Below are positions 25,676 through 34,387 of a DNA stretch of 64,000 nucleotides, in pieces. The DNA comes from Hahnella aquatica (GTDB taxonomy: Bacteria > Pseudomonadota > Gammaproteobacteria > Burkholderiales > Burkholderiaceae_A), in NCBI GenBank assembly GCA_965194505.1, contig OZ239144.1, positions 1,054,001 to 1,118,000 of the forward strand. The letters are read 5' to 3'. The notes beneath the pieces are model-generated. The model searched no databases, was not told the DNA's origin, and saw only the letters and a list, made by a program, of their open reading frames with translations. The stretch's first letter is position 1. The number at the start of each line of letters is the position of its first letter. Both the position numbers and the translations under genes were made by a program.

Positions 25676-26728
25676 CTAGGTCGAGAGACGACCGCGATGA
25701 TCACCACCCTGCTTGACATCGTTGTACCAGAGGTCGTGGTGCTCCTTGCCCCAGTTCTCGTCGACATAGCCCGTCTTCATGCCCTGCAGCGCTCCCTCCA
25801 TGCCAATGGAGCCGATGTAAATGTGACCGACCGACATGGCCATGAAGAGAATAGACGACACCCCGTGGACGATATTGGCCAATTGCATGTCTGCACGCGA
25901 GAAGTAGTCGACGCCCGGGATGATCGAGTTCAGCACCCAGCCTGAGGCGGAGACCACGAGGCCCAATACCGTCACGCCAAACCAGAACCAGAGCTTCTCA
26001 CCGCCGTTGAAACGATGACTCGACCCCTTGCCGCCGCTCACAAGCCACTTGAAGTCTTGCGCCGTGGGGATGTTGTCCTTCACGTAGAGGACGAAGAAGA
26101 CCACCACACTGATCGTGAAGATGGGCCCCACGATGTTGTGCACGTTCTTCAGGAGCCAGGCGAGAGGTCCGTAGGCGTCTCCTCCCAAGATGGGCAACAA
26201 GAAGTACTTGCCCCAGAGCAGAATGATGCCAGTGACCGCGAGAATGACGAAGGTGATCGCCATGGCCCAGTGCGCGTAACGCTCCATCGCCGTAAACCGA
26301 AGGATCATCCTTCCCGATGCACCGTCGTGCAGGCGGATCGTGCCCTTCAAGACGTACATCAGCCCAACAGCCGCAATCGCGATGGCGAGAATCCATCCCC
26401 CGAAGACGGTGATGATGCCATTGCGAAAGAGACGCCAGTCATTGCCGCCAGACTGAATCAGAACACCAGCCTCGGGCGTCTTGATCGAGCTGTAATGCTC
26501 GACATCACGGTTGACCTCTCGCCAGACCGGACTGTTGTTGGCCGGCTGGGCTGAGTCTGCCTGAATCTGCTCTGCAGCCGCTGGCTTGAGCTCTAGGACA
26601 TTTTGAGACTGAATGCCCGGAAGACTGCCGGGCTGCGGTGCGGGTGCCTGCTGCGCCAATGCCGTGGCCGACAGGCCAAGCAATAGCGCACACAGGCCCT
26701 GGCGTAGGCGACTGGGCATCAGGTTCAT
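25676..26728 (-). CDS. Formate dehydrogenase cytochrome b subunit (gamma)
   Basis: This membrane subunit passes electrons from the periplasmic formate dehydrogenase to the quinone pool. The 350-residue protein has a signal-like first helix, a periplasmic linker, and then about four transmembrane helices in a cytochrome b561-type domain. Candidate haem histidines occur in RYAHWAMAITF, LLKNVHNIVGP and NIVHGVSSILFM. It is longer than E. coli FdnI (217) because of the extra N-terminal export segment and linker, as in other betaproteobacterial fdh loci. Its ATG overlaps the stop of the preceding lipoprotein gene. Confidence 0.93.
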   Translation of the reverse strand: MNLMPSRLRQGLCALLLGLSATALAQQAPAPQPGSLPGIQSQNVLELKPAAAEQIQADSAQPANNSPVWREVNRDVEHYSSIKTPEAGVLIQSGGNDWRLFRNGIITVFGGWILAIAIAAVGLMYVLKGTIRLHDGASGRMILRFTAMERYAHWAMAITFVILAVTGIILLWGKYFLLPILGGDAYGPLAWLLKNVHNIVGPIFTISVVVFFVLYVKDNIPTAQDFKWLVSGGKGSSHRFNGGEKLWFWFGVTVLGLVVSASGWVLNSIIPGVDYFSRADMQLANIVHGVSSILFMAMSVGHIYIGSIGMEGALQGMKTGYVDENWGKEHHDLWYNDVKQGGDHRGRLST

Positions 26729-26961
26729 AGCGGCTGTGACCTTACATAGTCGTTTTGGCTTTGGGCGCGCTCCTTGATGGCCTTCTGCCAGCTTGCAGCA
26801 TCACCCGACGAAAAGTTCTTCTCGGAGTAGCTGTTGTCAGCCTCGACGTACGGCTTCTGATCGGGCTTCGGACCAGAGGACGTCATCGCGTCCTGGGCCT
26901 GTCCGCAGGCCGACAACAACGACACCGCACCGACCATGATCCACAAACGACCCTGTCTCAT
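26725..26961 (-). CDS. Small lipoprotein between fdhB and fdhC
   Basis: This 78-residue product has a short hydrophobic signal and a lipobox (VSLLSACG), so the cysteine is probably lipidated after cleavage. The mature part is hydrophilic (KPDQKPYVEADNSYSEKNFS) with no recognisable domain. It begins two bases after the fdhB stop and its own stop overlaps the fdhC start by four bases, so all three should be made together. It may be a structural or assembly partner of the membrane-bound formate dehydrogenase; that is inference from position. I do not recognise the family. Confidence 0.75.
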   Translation of the reverse strand: MRQGRLWIMVGAVSLLSACGQAQDAMTSSGPKPDQKPYVEADNSYSEKNFSSGDAASWQKAIKERAQSQNDYVRSQPL

Positions 26962-26963
26962 GA

Positions 26964-27596
26964 TCAGCTCCGCTTCTCGGGCTGCGCGGCCGGCTTCTTG
27001 CCGTAGGCCGTGCCCCACCCGAAGAGCTCTGCACCAGCCGCCTTGCCATTGGTCTGACGAACCGTGACCCGACTGCGGAAGATGTCGGCGATGGTGTCGC
27101 CATCGCCAGCAAGCAGCGCCTTGGTGGAACACATTTCTGCGCAGGCGGGCAGCTTGCCCTCGGCCAGGCGGTTACGACCGTACTTGTCGTACTCGGCCTT
27201 GGTGCCGTTCTTCTCTGGGCCACCGGCACAGAAGGTGCACTTATCCATCTTTCCACGCATGGCAAAGGCCGCATCGGACGGAAACTGCGGTGCACCGAAG
27301 GGGCAGGCGTAAGAGCAGTAACCGCAGCCTATGCAGACGTCCTTGTCGTGGAGGACCACGCCTTCGTTTGTCTTGTAGAAGCAGTTGACGGGGCAGACCG
27401 CCATGCAAGGCGCATCCGCGCAGTGCATACAGGCCACCGAGATCGACTTCTCCGCACCGGCCACGCCATCGTTGATGGTGACGACACGTCGGCGGTTCAC
27501 GCCCCAGGGCACGTCATGCTCGGCCTTACAGGCGGTGACACAGCCGTTGCACTCGATGCAGCGCTCCGTGTCGCAGATGAATTTCATTTGTGCCAT
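26964..27596 (-). CDS. fdh3B: Formate dehydrogenase iron-sulfur subunit (beta)
   Basis: This 210-residue electron-transfer subunit links the catalytic subunit to cytochrome b. It contains four cysteine clusters of the DMSO-reductase beta type: CIECNGCVTACKAEHD near the start, CMHCADAPCMAVCP, CIGCGYCSYACPFGAP and CTFC...CAEMC. These would hold four [4Fe-4S] centres. It has no signal peptide, consistent with export together with the TAT-bearing alpha subunit. It lies 14 bases downstream of fdhA. Confidence 0.95.
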   Translation of the reverse strand: MAQMKFICDTERCIECNGCVTACKAEHDVPWGVNRRRVVTINDGVAGAEKSISVACMHCADAPCMAVCPVNCFYKTNEGVVLHDKDVCIGCGYCSYACPFGAPQFPSDAAFAMRGKMDKCTFCAGGPEKNGTKAEYDKYGRNRLAEGKLPACAEMCSTKALLAGDGDTIADIFRSRVTVRQTNGKAAGAELFGWGTAYGKKPAAQPEKRS

Positions 27597-27610
27597 TTTG
27601 ATCGCTCCCC

Positions 27611-30589
27611 TTAGGCCTTGACGACCTGACAGATCGTGGTTTTGGTTTCTTGCATCATGGTGACCGCGTCGTAGCCGTAGGTGGTGGCCGTGTTGACAGC
27701 CTCACCGCGCACGATCGGGGCTGCACCCTCGGGATACGCCTTGAGCATGTCTTTGCCCTGCCACCAGCCAGAGAAGTGGAACGGGATGAAGACCGTGTCT
27801 GGCCCTACGCGATCCGTGACCATGGCCTTGACCTTGATCTGCGCCCCGGTAGGAGACTTCACCCAGACGTACTCACCGTTGCGGATGCCTCGCGCCGATG
27901 CCGCACGCGGGTTGATCTCCACAAAGTTGTCCTGCTGAAGCTCGGCAAGCCAGCGGTTTGAGCGGGTCTCCTCACCGCCGCCCTCGTACTCCACCAGACG
28001 ACCAGAGGTCATCACCAGCGGGAAGCGCTCGTGGGCCTTGTCGGCAACAGCCTTGTCCTGAACCGACTTGTAGAGGGTTGGCAGACGCCAGTGGGTCTTG
28101 AGGTCGTCGTAGGTGGGGTACTTGGCCACGAGATCCGCACGGTTGGAGTACAACGGCTCCCGATGCTTTGGCACGGGATCCGGGAAGTTCCAGACCACCG
28201 CGCGGGCCTTCGCATTGCCGAATGGGTGGCAGCCATGCTTCATGGCAACCCGCTGAATCCCTCCCGACAGGTCGGTCACCCAGTTCTTGCCTTCTGCCAG
28301 CTCTTTTTCTTCGGCCGTGAGTTCATCCCACCAGCCGAGTTTCTTGAGCAGCACATGGTCAAACGCGGGATATCCCTCTTTGATGTCGGCACCACGGCTG
28401 TGCGAGCCGGCTTCCGCCAGCAGGTTCTCGCCATCCTTCTCCACACCAAAGTTCGCACGGAAGTTGCCACCACCGTCCATGACATGGCGAGACGTCATGT
28501 AGAGATTCGGCGAACCCGGGTGCTTGATCTTCGCATTGCCATAACACGGCCATGGCAGACCGAAGTAATCACCAGCGAGGTCGTAGCCGGTTTCCTTATC
28601 TTTTCCGGCTTTCGCACGAAGGGTCTTCACGTCGAAGAGGTGCATGTTGCGCATGTGCGCCTTCAGACGCTCAGGCGTCTGGCCCGTGTAGCCGATCGTC
28701 CACACAGCACGGTTGATCTCGCGCAGGATGGATTCCACCTCGGGCTCGGCCCAGGTCTTGCCCGCAAACTTCGACTGCAGCATCTTGAAGTTTTTCGAGA
28801 GTTCCTTGCCAAAGCCGAGGCGATCAGCCAAAGCCTGCATGATCACGTGGTCGGGCATCGATTCGAAGAGGGGGTCGATGACCTTCTCGCGCCACTGGAT
28901 CGAGCGGTTCGACGCCGTGATGGAGCCAGCGCACTCGAACTGGGTTGTCGACGGGAGCAGGTAGACCTCGCGGTTCGGGTTGACCTTCGCGCCTTCAACG
29001 GGGTGCGCTGCCATGGCGGCCGTGGCCGTGGGGTAGGGGTCGACCACCACGAGGAGATCGAGGGCGTCCATGGCCTTCTTCATGTCCAGACCGCGGGTCT
29101 GGGAGTTTGGCGCATGGCCCCACATGAACAGTCCTTTAACAGAGGTGGGCTGGTCCATGTTCTCGGGCTTCTCAAGCACTGCATCGACCCAACGGGAGAC
29201 CGTGGTGCCGCTCTTGGACATCATGCCCGGCGCAAATCGTTTTTGAATGTCCTCGAAGGGCACATCCCAGACCGCTGCGTAATGCTTCCAGGAGCCTTCC
29301 GCCAGGCCGTAATAGCCTGGCAGGGAATCTGGGTTCGGGCCGACGTCGGTGGCACCCTGCACGTTGCAGTGGCCGCGGAAGATGTTGGCACCACCACCGG
29401 ACACACCGATGTTGCCCAGCGCGAGCTGCAGGATGCAGGAGGCACGCACCATGGCGTGGCCAATCGTATGCTGGGTCTGGCCCATGCACCAGACGATGGT
29501 GCTGGGGCGGTTCATGGCCATGGTCTTGGCGGCCTGGAACACTTCGGCCTCGGACACGCCGGATACCTCGGTCACACGTGCTGGGGTCCACTGCTCCATG
29601 ACTTCCTTGCGAACGGCATCCATGCCGTAGACACGGTCGTTGATGTACTTCTTGTCCTCCCAGCCATTCTTGAAGATGTGATGCAAGACGCCGAACAGGA
29701 AGGCCACATCAGCGCCCGACCGCATACGGATGTACTGGTCTGCCTTGGCCGCGGTGCGGGTGAAGCGCGGGTCAACAACGATGACCTTGCAGCCGTTTTG
29801 CTCTTTGGCGGCAAGCAGGTGGAGCATGGAAACCGGATGCGCCTCTGCGGCATTCGAACCGATGTACAACGCTGCCTTCGAATTGCGCATGTCGTTGTAG
29901 CTGTTGGTCATGGCGCCGTAGCCCCATGTGTTGGCCACACCGGCCACCGTGGTGGAGTGGCAAATGCGGGCCTGGTGGTCGGTGTTGTTCGTGCCCAAGA
30001 AGGCCATGAACTTGCGCAGCAAGTAGGCCTGTTCGTTGTTGTACTTGGAGGAGCCGACCACGAACAAGGAATCGGGGCCACTGGCCTTCATGATGGCCTT
30101 CATCTTCTTGGTGACGCCCTCGAGGGCTTCATCCCAGCTGATGCGCTTGTACTGGCCATCGACCAGTTTCATGGGGTAACGCAGGCGGTGACCGCCCTCG
30201 CCGTGCTCCTTGATGGCCGCACCCTTCGCACAGTGGGCACCCAGGTTGATGGGGGAATCAAACACGGGCTCATGGCGAGTCCAGACACCATTCTCGACCA
30301 CCGCATCGATCGCGCAGCCCACGGAGCAGTGTGAGCAGATCGTGCGCTTGACCTCGATCTTGCCCTTGCCGTCTTGGCTGCGAACCGCTTCTGGCGAGGC
30401 CTCTGCCTTGCGAACAAAGCTGAGTTGACCAGCAGCGATGCCCACACCAACGCCCACACCCGAGCGCTTCAGGAAGGCCCGACGGTCGAGGGTTGGCATG
30501 CGGTGATCGAGCGCACGCGAGAGGCTCGAAACAAAGCCACTGGCCCTGGAACCCGGGGGCAGTGCAGTCTTTTTGCGAAGTATGGTCAT
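27611..30589 (-). CDS. fdhA: Formate dehydrogenase catalytic subunit (alpha), Cys type
   Basis: This 992-residue molybdopterin oxidoreductase oxidises formate to CO2 in the periplasm. A TAT signal (DRRAFLKRSGVGVGVG, Arg36-Arg37) is followed by a [4Fe-4S] site at C85, C88, C92 and C120. The metal-ligand position is a cysteine, C210 in QARICHSTTVAG, where E. coli FdnG/FdoG use selenocysteine. No in-frame TGA interrupts the gene. The C-terminal MopB domain (PRAASARGIRNGEYVWVKSP) is complete. The ATG at 30589 has GGGAG six bases upstream. Molybdenum or tungsten may serve as metal, given the neighbouring tup genes. Confidence 0.96.
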   Translation of the reverse strand: MTILRKKTALPPGSRASGFVSSLSRALDHRMPTLDRRAFLKRSGVGVGVGIAAGQLSFVRKAEASPEAVRSQDGKGKIEVKRTICSHCSVGCAIDAVVENGVWTRHEPVFDSPINLGAHCAKGAAIKEHGEGGHRLRYPMKLVDGQYKRISWDEALEGVTKKMKAIMKASGPDSLFVVGSSKYNNEQAYLLRKFMAFLGTNNTDHQARICHSTTVAGVANTWGYGAMTNSYNDMRNSKAALYIGSNAAEAHPVSMLHLLAAKEQNGCKVIVVDPRFTRTAAKADQYIRMRSGADVAFLFGVLHHIFKNGWEDKKYINDRVYGMDAVRKEVMEQWTPARVTEVSGVSEAEVFQAAKTMAMNRPSTIVWCMGQTQHTIGHAMVRASCILQLALGNIGVSGGGANIFRGHCNVQGATDVGPNPDSLPGYYGLAEGSWKHYAAVWDVPFEDIQKRFAPGMMSKSGTTVSRWVDAVLEKPENMDQPTSVKGLFMWGHAPNSQTRGLDMKKAMDALDLLVVVDPYPTATAAMAAHPVEGAKVNPNREVYLLPSTTQFECAGSITASNRSIQWREKVIDPLFESMPDHVIMQALADRLGFGKELSKNFKMLQSKFAGKTWAEPEVESILREINRAVWTIGYTGQTPERLKAHMRNMHLFDVKTLRAKAGKDKETGYDLAGDYFGLPWPCYGNAKIKHPGSPNLYMTSRHVMDGGGNFRANFGVEKDGENLLAEAGSHSRGADIKEGYPAFDHVLLKKLGWWDELTAEEKELAEGKNWVTDLSGGIQRVAMKHGCHPFGNAKARAVVWNFPDPVPKHREPLYSNRADLVAKYPTYDDLKTHWRLPTLYKSVQDKAVADKAHERFPLVMTSGRLVEYEGGGEETRSNRWLAELQQDNFVEINPRAASARGIRNGEYVWVKSPTGAQIKVKAMVTDRVGPDTVFIPFHFSGWWQGKDMLKAYPEGAAPIVRGEAVNTATTYGYDAVTMMQETKTTICQVVKA

Positions 30590-30613
30590 GGTGGTCTCCC
30601 TCAGATTCGTGAA

Positions 30614-30823
30614 CTAGACCAGGGTGGTCTGGTAGTAACGCTTGACATGCTCGGTGAGCTGGTAGCCCTTGTTCCCGCCTTCGTCAGTCTGGGCTGCAGT
30701 CGCTGCAGCGGCAGATGTGACTTCTGGCGACGAGGTGGACTGGGCCACGACCGCTGCGGCGGATGCAGCCACCACCCCACCAATTCCAAAAAGCACCTTG
30801 CGACGGTTTTCAACGGTTTTCAT
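30614..30823 (-). CDS. Formate dehydrogenase region TAT-target small protein
   Basis: This 69-residue protein starts MKTVENRRKVLFGIGGVVAA, a twin-arginine export signal, and has a short mature part ending KGYQLTEHVKRYYQTTLV. It matches the known small family of TAT-target proteins found next to formate dehydrogenase alpha subunits, whose function is unknown; a structural or assembly role with the exported enzyme is usually assumed. The ATG at 30823 has GGAGGT at a good distance. An in-frame TTG upstream also has AGGAGG but would place 12 residues before the TAT motif. It lies 24 bases before fdhA. Confidence 0.85.
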   Translation of the reverse strand: MKTVENRRKVLFGIGGVVAASAAAVVAQSTSSPEVTSAAAATAAQTDEGGNKGYQLTEHVKRYYQTTLV

Positions 30824-30900
30824 GATCCCGACCTCCAGAGTGTTGGTTTTACTTGTCAAGAGGATATGCCTCCTATGCGAGACGGTTTATAGGGGAAACC

Positions 30901-31596
30901 CTAAACTTCGGGAAGACCCTGTGCCGCCGCCTGCGTCGCCCCGAAAATGTCGAAGGCCTGACGCTCAATCTCGAAAAAGCAGCGGGCAAACTGCGCCACC
31001 GCCGCATAAAACAATGACTTGGGATGCCGCTCCAGCTGATCCAGGCAATCGAAGGCCCAGCCCCCAAGGTGCTTCTGAAAGAACACCTGCTGCTGCTCCA
31101 GGAGGCTTCGCCCACTCGAATCGGGCTCCCAATCGCCCGCCACCAGGTAGCGCATCACCTCGCAGAGGCCCGAGAGGTGGTCCTCTGTTTCAGAGGAACT
31201 TGGGTCTCGCTCGATGCCGAGCAACGCAAGGTCGGATCGAAGTTCCACCAATGGCGCACGATTCTGCGCACCGGCCATGTAGAAGGACCCGTTGAGCATG
31301 ATCTCTGGCTTTCCGACGCTGTAGAACAAGGCGTCGTATTCGGCGCGCGATGCCACGGGCGCCTGCTCAATGGCCACCGACAGCAGGCCACGCCAGGCCA
31401 CGGTGAGGGGCGCATCATCGGCGGGGTCGGGCTTTGGGGAGGCCGCCATGCGGCTGAAAAAAACATCGGAGGGCGGCGCCGCAAAGAGCTCTGCAATGAG
31501 GCCGTAGGTGTCCGCTCGGGCCAGGTCTTCCTCAGACTGACCATGGTCGAGGGCGGCGCTCGGCGCCACCAGGTTGATCTTCTGAAAGTCGGTCAT
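30901..31596 (-). CDS. TorD/DmsD-family chaperone for formate dehydrogenase
   Basis: This 231-residue all-helical protein has the features of TorD-family chaperones, which bind the TAT signal of molybdoenzymes and hold them until cofactor is loaded. Visible marks are the acidic N-terminal region (EEDLARADTYGLIAELFAAP), the YDALFYSVGKPEIMLNGSFY segment corresponding to the family's conserved substrate-binding stretch, and FFQKHLGGWAFDCLDQLE near the C-terminus. The client is presumably FdhA, three genes downstream. The start overlaps the stop of the polyferredoxin gene (ATGA). A 77-base gap separates it from the TAT-target gene and may hold an internal promoter. Confidence 0.88.
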   Translation of the reverse strand: MTDFQKINLVAPSAALDHGQSEEDLARADTYGLIAELFAAPPSDVFFSRMAASPKPDPADDAPLTVAWRGLLSVAIEQAPVASRAEYDALFYSVGKPEIMLNGSFYMAGAQNRAPLVELRSDLALLGIERDPSSSETEDHLSGLCEVMRYLVAGDWEPDSSGRSLLEQQQVFFQKHLGGWAFDCLDQLERHPKSLFYAAVAQFARCFFEIERQAFDIFGATQAAAQGLPEV

Positions 31597-33686
31597 GCCT
31601 CTTTCTCCACCATGTCCACCACCCTGCAATCGCCACACATTTCCAAACGCTTGGCCTTCTCGCCTGCAAAGGCGGGATGCCCACCAATTCGCTGCAGCAT
31701 CACGGCCAGGCCTTGCTTGGTTGCAAATGGCTTTCCGCAACGGATGCAGCAGAACGGCTCTGCCCGATTCAGTTCGCTGGGCTCGCGCCGCTTCGCCAGT
31801 TCAGAGATGCGGGGTGCCAGCGCAATCGCAGCCTCCGGGCAGGTCTCCACGCACAGGCCACACTGCACACAGTTCTTCTCAATGAGCAAGAGCAGTGGCT
31901 CCCCGCTGCCATCCTTCAAGGCCTGCTCGGGGCAGGCGCCCACGCATGACATGCAGAGGGTGCAGCGCTCGTTGTCCACCACCAGGCCACCCATCGGTGA
32001 TCCAGCGGGCAGCGCAATCGGAAAGGCGAGTGACTTCTGGCGCACACCCTCGCGGATGAGGTGGTCCATCACCGTCTCCAGCGCGGTTCGCTTGTCCGCG
32101 CCGATGGCGAAGGTTCCCGCGCGTTTGATCGCACTGGGCGCCAGGGCTTGGTTCAGGAACCCCTCGAGCCCCGCGGGGTCCGCCTTGGAACCCACGAAGA
32201 GTCGCACTCGGTCACCCCCAAGGTCGAGCCCCGCGAGCACGGCGTTGGCCATTGAGACCTGCTCGGCCAACGCCTCCTGGTATGCAGCAGCCTCCTGGCC
32301 CGTGAGCAGGATTGACACCGACTGGGCCCCATAGGCAATCGCGGCAAGCCAGACCTCCAGCCCAATGCTGGCTGCATGGTGAACCTCGAGTGGCAGCATG
32401 TGCGTCGGAATGCCCGGGCCACGCCCGAACATGGCCCGCCGGCCAATGGCCTCCAGTTGATCAATCGCCTCGCCGTGGTCTCGACCACCGAAGAACAGAA
32501 CGGATCGTGCCGTGGCGCCAGCCTCTTGCATGACGGAGAGACCCAGTCGAAGCCTGCGCGCCACCACATCGGCATCCGGCGTTGCAAAGCGCATCGCCCC
32601 CGACGGACAGACGGTGGTGCAGGCACCGCAGCCCAGGCAGAGGTTGGGATTGACCTCCACTCGGCCCTTGCCATCTGTGAAGTGCGAGGAGATGGCCACC
32701 GTGGAACACACATCCACACAGGCGCGACATCCAATCTTTCCGTTTCTCCCGTGCGCGCAAAGCCGCTCGTCGTACTTGAAGAATTTCGGCTTCTCAAACT
32801 CACCGACCAGCTGGGCCAACGACATCAGGCCCGCCCAACGATCCTCCGGGCTTGCGCCACCCACATGGCGGTAGCCCATCGGCCCATCGGATTGGGGGAA
32901 GATGGGAGAGGCTGAGCAATCCAAAACAAGATCAAACTCATCCTCGCGCGCCTGCGAACCCATACGATCGAAGGAAATCGCACCAATCGACTCGCAGGCC
33001 TTCACACAGTCTCTGCTCGACTTGCAACGGTTGAGATCCACCTGGAAGCGGTCGTCGATGGCGCCCTCGGGGCATGCGGCCACACAGGCGCCACAGCGCA
33101 CACAGAGATCGAGGTCGATGGGGTTGACCTGTTGCCAACGTGCCTTGAACGAGCCCAAGTGGCCAGTCATCGAGACCGACGCGGCCGAAAAGATGGGAAG
33201 GCTGCGATCGACCGGCAATGGACAGTCCACTTCGGTGAGGATGGCAGTCGGTGTGACGGTATCCGGAAAGTTCGCAACCAGTTGCTCGGCCAAGGGCAGA
33301 ACGACCGAGGCCGGCCCCACCAAGCAAAGACGGCCCGCACTCCGATAGGTGACTGCGGGCACCGCATCCGGCGCCGGCAGGCTTGCAATGGCCAAGAGCG
33401 CCTTGACCTTGGGCTGCGCCTCGGCAGACTTCGCGGTCCAGCCTGCCATCTCACGAATGTTCACGAATCGAACGGCCACCGCAGGTGCCGGTGAGCGTTC
33501 GGCAGCAAGGCCCTCGAACAAGGGCGCCTCCTGGGTGCAGGCCACCACCAGGTCTTCGCTGCCCCCGAGTGCATCAAGATACGTATTGACCTCGTGTCGG
33601 CACAGGCCCGTGTGGATGGGATGCCCGATCGTGGCGGCATCGAGCTTCATGGTGCGATTGCAGGAGCAGACCAGGCAGGTGGTCAT
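31593..33686 (-). CDS. Multi-cluster 4Fe-4S protein (polyferredoxin) of the formate dehydrogenase operon
   Basis: This 697-residue cytoplasmic protein is crowded with cysteine clusters. An N-terminal CLVCSCN stretch is followed by CVRCGACVAACP (195-205), CKSSRDCVKACE (221-231), an irregular C310/C320/C323/C327 set, CLGCGACTTVCP (350-360), CTLCMSCVGACP (575-585) and CVQCGLCVETCP (606-616). It ends with a ribbon-like pair CCIRCGKPF and MCGDC (646-687). That suggests about six [4Fe-4S] centres plus one metal site. Similar genes recur in betaproteobacterial fdh loci, but the role is unproven; electron transfer during cofactor or cluster assembly is one possibility. ATGA overlaps couple it to both neighbours. 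Confidence 0.85.
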   Translation of the reverse strand: MTTCLVCSCNRTMKLDAATIGHPIHTGLCRHEVNTYLDALGGSEDLVVACTQEAPLFEGLAAERSPAPAVAVRFVNIREMAGWTAKSAEAQPKVKALLAIASLPAPDAVPAVTYRSAGRLCLVGPASVVLPLAEQLVANFPDTVTPTAILTEVDCPLPVDRSLPIFSAASVSMTGHLGSFKARWQQVNPIDLDLCVRCGACVAACPEGAIDDRFQVDLNRCKSSRDCVKACESIGAISFDRMGSQAREDEFDLVLDCSASPIFPQSDGPMGYRHVGGASPEDRWAGLMSLAQLVGEFEKPKFFKYDERLCAHGRNGKIGCRACVDVCSTVAISSHFTDGKGRVEVNPNLCLGCGACTTVCPSGAMRFATPDADVVARRLRLGLSVMQEAGATARSVLFFGGRDHGEAIDQLEAIGRRAMFGRGPGIPTHMLPLEVHHAASIGLEVWLAAIAYGAQSVSILLTGQEAAAYQEALAEQVSMANAVLAGLDLGGDRVRLFVGSKADPAGLEGFLNQALAPSAIKRAGTFAIGADKRTALETVMDHLIREGVRQKSLAFPIALPAGSPMGGLVVDNERCTLCMSCVGACPEQALKDGSGEPLLLLIEKNCVQCGLCVETCPEAAIALAPRISELAKRREPSELNRAEPFCCIRCGKPFATKQGLAVMLQRIGGHPAFAGEKAKRLEMCGDCRVVDMVEKEA

Positions 33687-34387
33687 GAGACAGCCTCCCC
33701 CTCTTGCCCCGGCTTCTGAGTTTCGTCAGGACGGGCTGTACTCACCAACGAAGACACCCCTTCGTCCCTGGATTCGACCCCGTCATGGTGCATCTGATCA
33801 TGTGACACAAGACTCTCCTGTGGACGCTCCTCCGGAGCGGAAGCCTGCTGGGAGACGTCTTGATCGACGCCTGCAGCAGCATCGGCCAAAAGCTTGTCGG
33901 CCTCCTCCTGGAGCATTTCCTTGCGCCATGGTGGATCCTCAAAAAGTGACAAAGACTCCGACTGCTGGAGGTTCGCCACCTCCGCCGCCGTGAGCTTGGG
34001 CATGTTGGAGTAGTCCTCCCAATAGACATCCATGTCGCTACGCACGTTGTAGTGAGGCATTGCAAAGAGCTTGCGCAAGGCCATGCTGCGAACCTCAGCG
34101 GCCACATTGGTCCCCATAAACCGGTTGACATCATCACCCACCGACAACGCCTTGGCGTCTTCCATCGAGGGCGCAGGCTGCTGTGGCTGCAACGCCTGGT
34201 CTGAACCCGGGGTCGAGCTGGGCTTGTTGGACTGATCCAACGGCGTCGGCGCAATCGGCTCGGTTACACGAGGCTCAGCCTGATCATTGGCCTCGCCCGT
34301 GGAGGGCCCGCGAGCCTCCCCTTGTTCCCGGATCGAGCGATCGATGGTTTTGGCGCGTGACCAGCGCGAGAGAAAGCCGTCTGCCAC
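33683..34387 (-). CDS. DUF3306 protein of the formate dehydrogenase operon
   Basis: The 234-residue protein starts MADGFLSRWSRAKT, the hallmark of DUF3306, and continues with a low-complexity Pro/Gln/Ser-rich stretch. The conserved core is around LRKLFAMPHYNVRSDMDVYW and DYSNMPKLTAAEV. The last 60 residues are acidic, disordered-looking and probably variable. Members occur almost only with DUF3305 and formate dehydrogenase accessory genes; a maturation role is inferred. The GTG start overlaps the DUF3305 stop by one base (TAGTG). Its end overlaps the polyferredoxin start. Confidence 0.85.
   Translation of the reverse strand: MADGFLSRWSRAKTIDRSIREQGEARGPSTGEANDQAEPRVTEPIAPTPLDQSNKPSSTPGSDQALQPQQPAPSMEDAKALSVGDDVNRFMGTNVAAEVRSMALRKLFAMPHYNVRSDMDVYWEDYSNMPKLTAAEVANLQQSESLSLFEDPPWRKEMLQEEADKLLADAAAGVDQDVSQQASAPEERPQESLVSHDQMHHDGVESRDEGVSSLVSTARPDETQKPGQEGEAVS

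Noticed and set aside
29958..29963. Selenocysteine codon in fdhA
   Set aside because: The active-site codon is TGC and the frame has no internal TGA.
28031..30334. 767-codon open frame on the plus strand
   Set aside because: It is antisense to fdhA, has no recognisable motif, and is rich in His, Gly and Val as expected of the complement of a high-GC gene.
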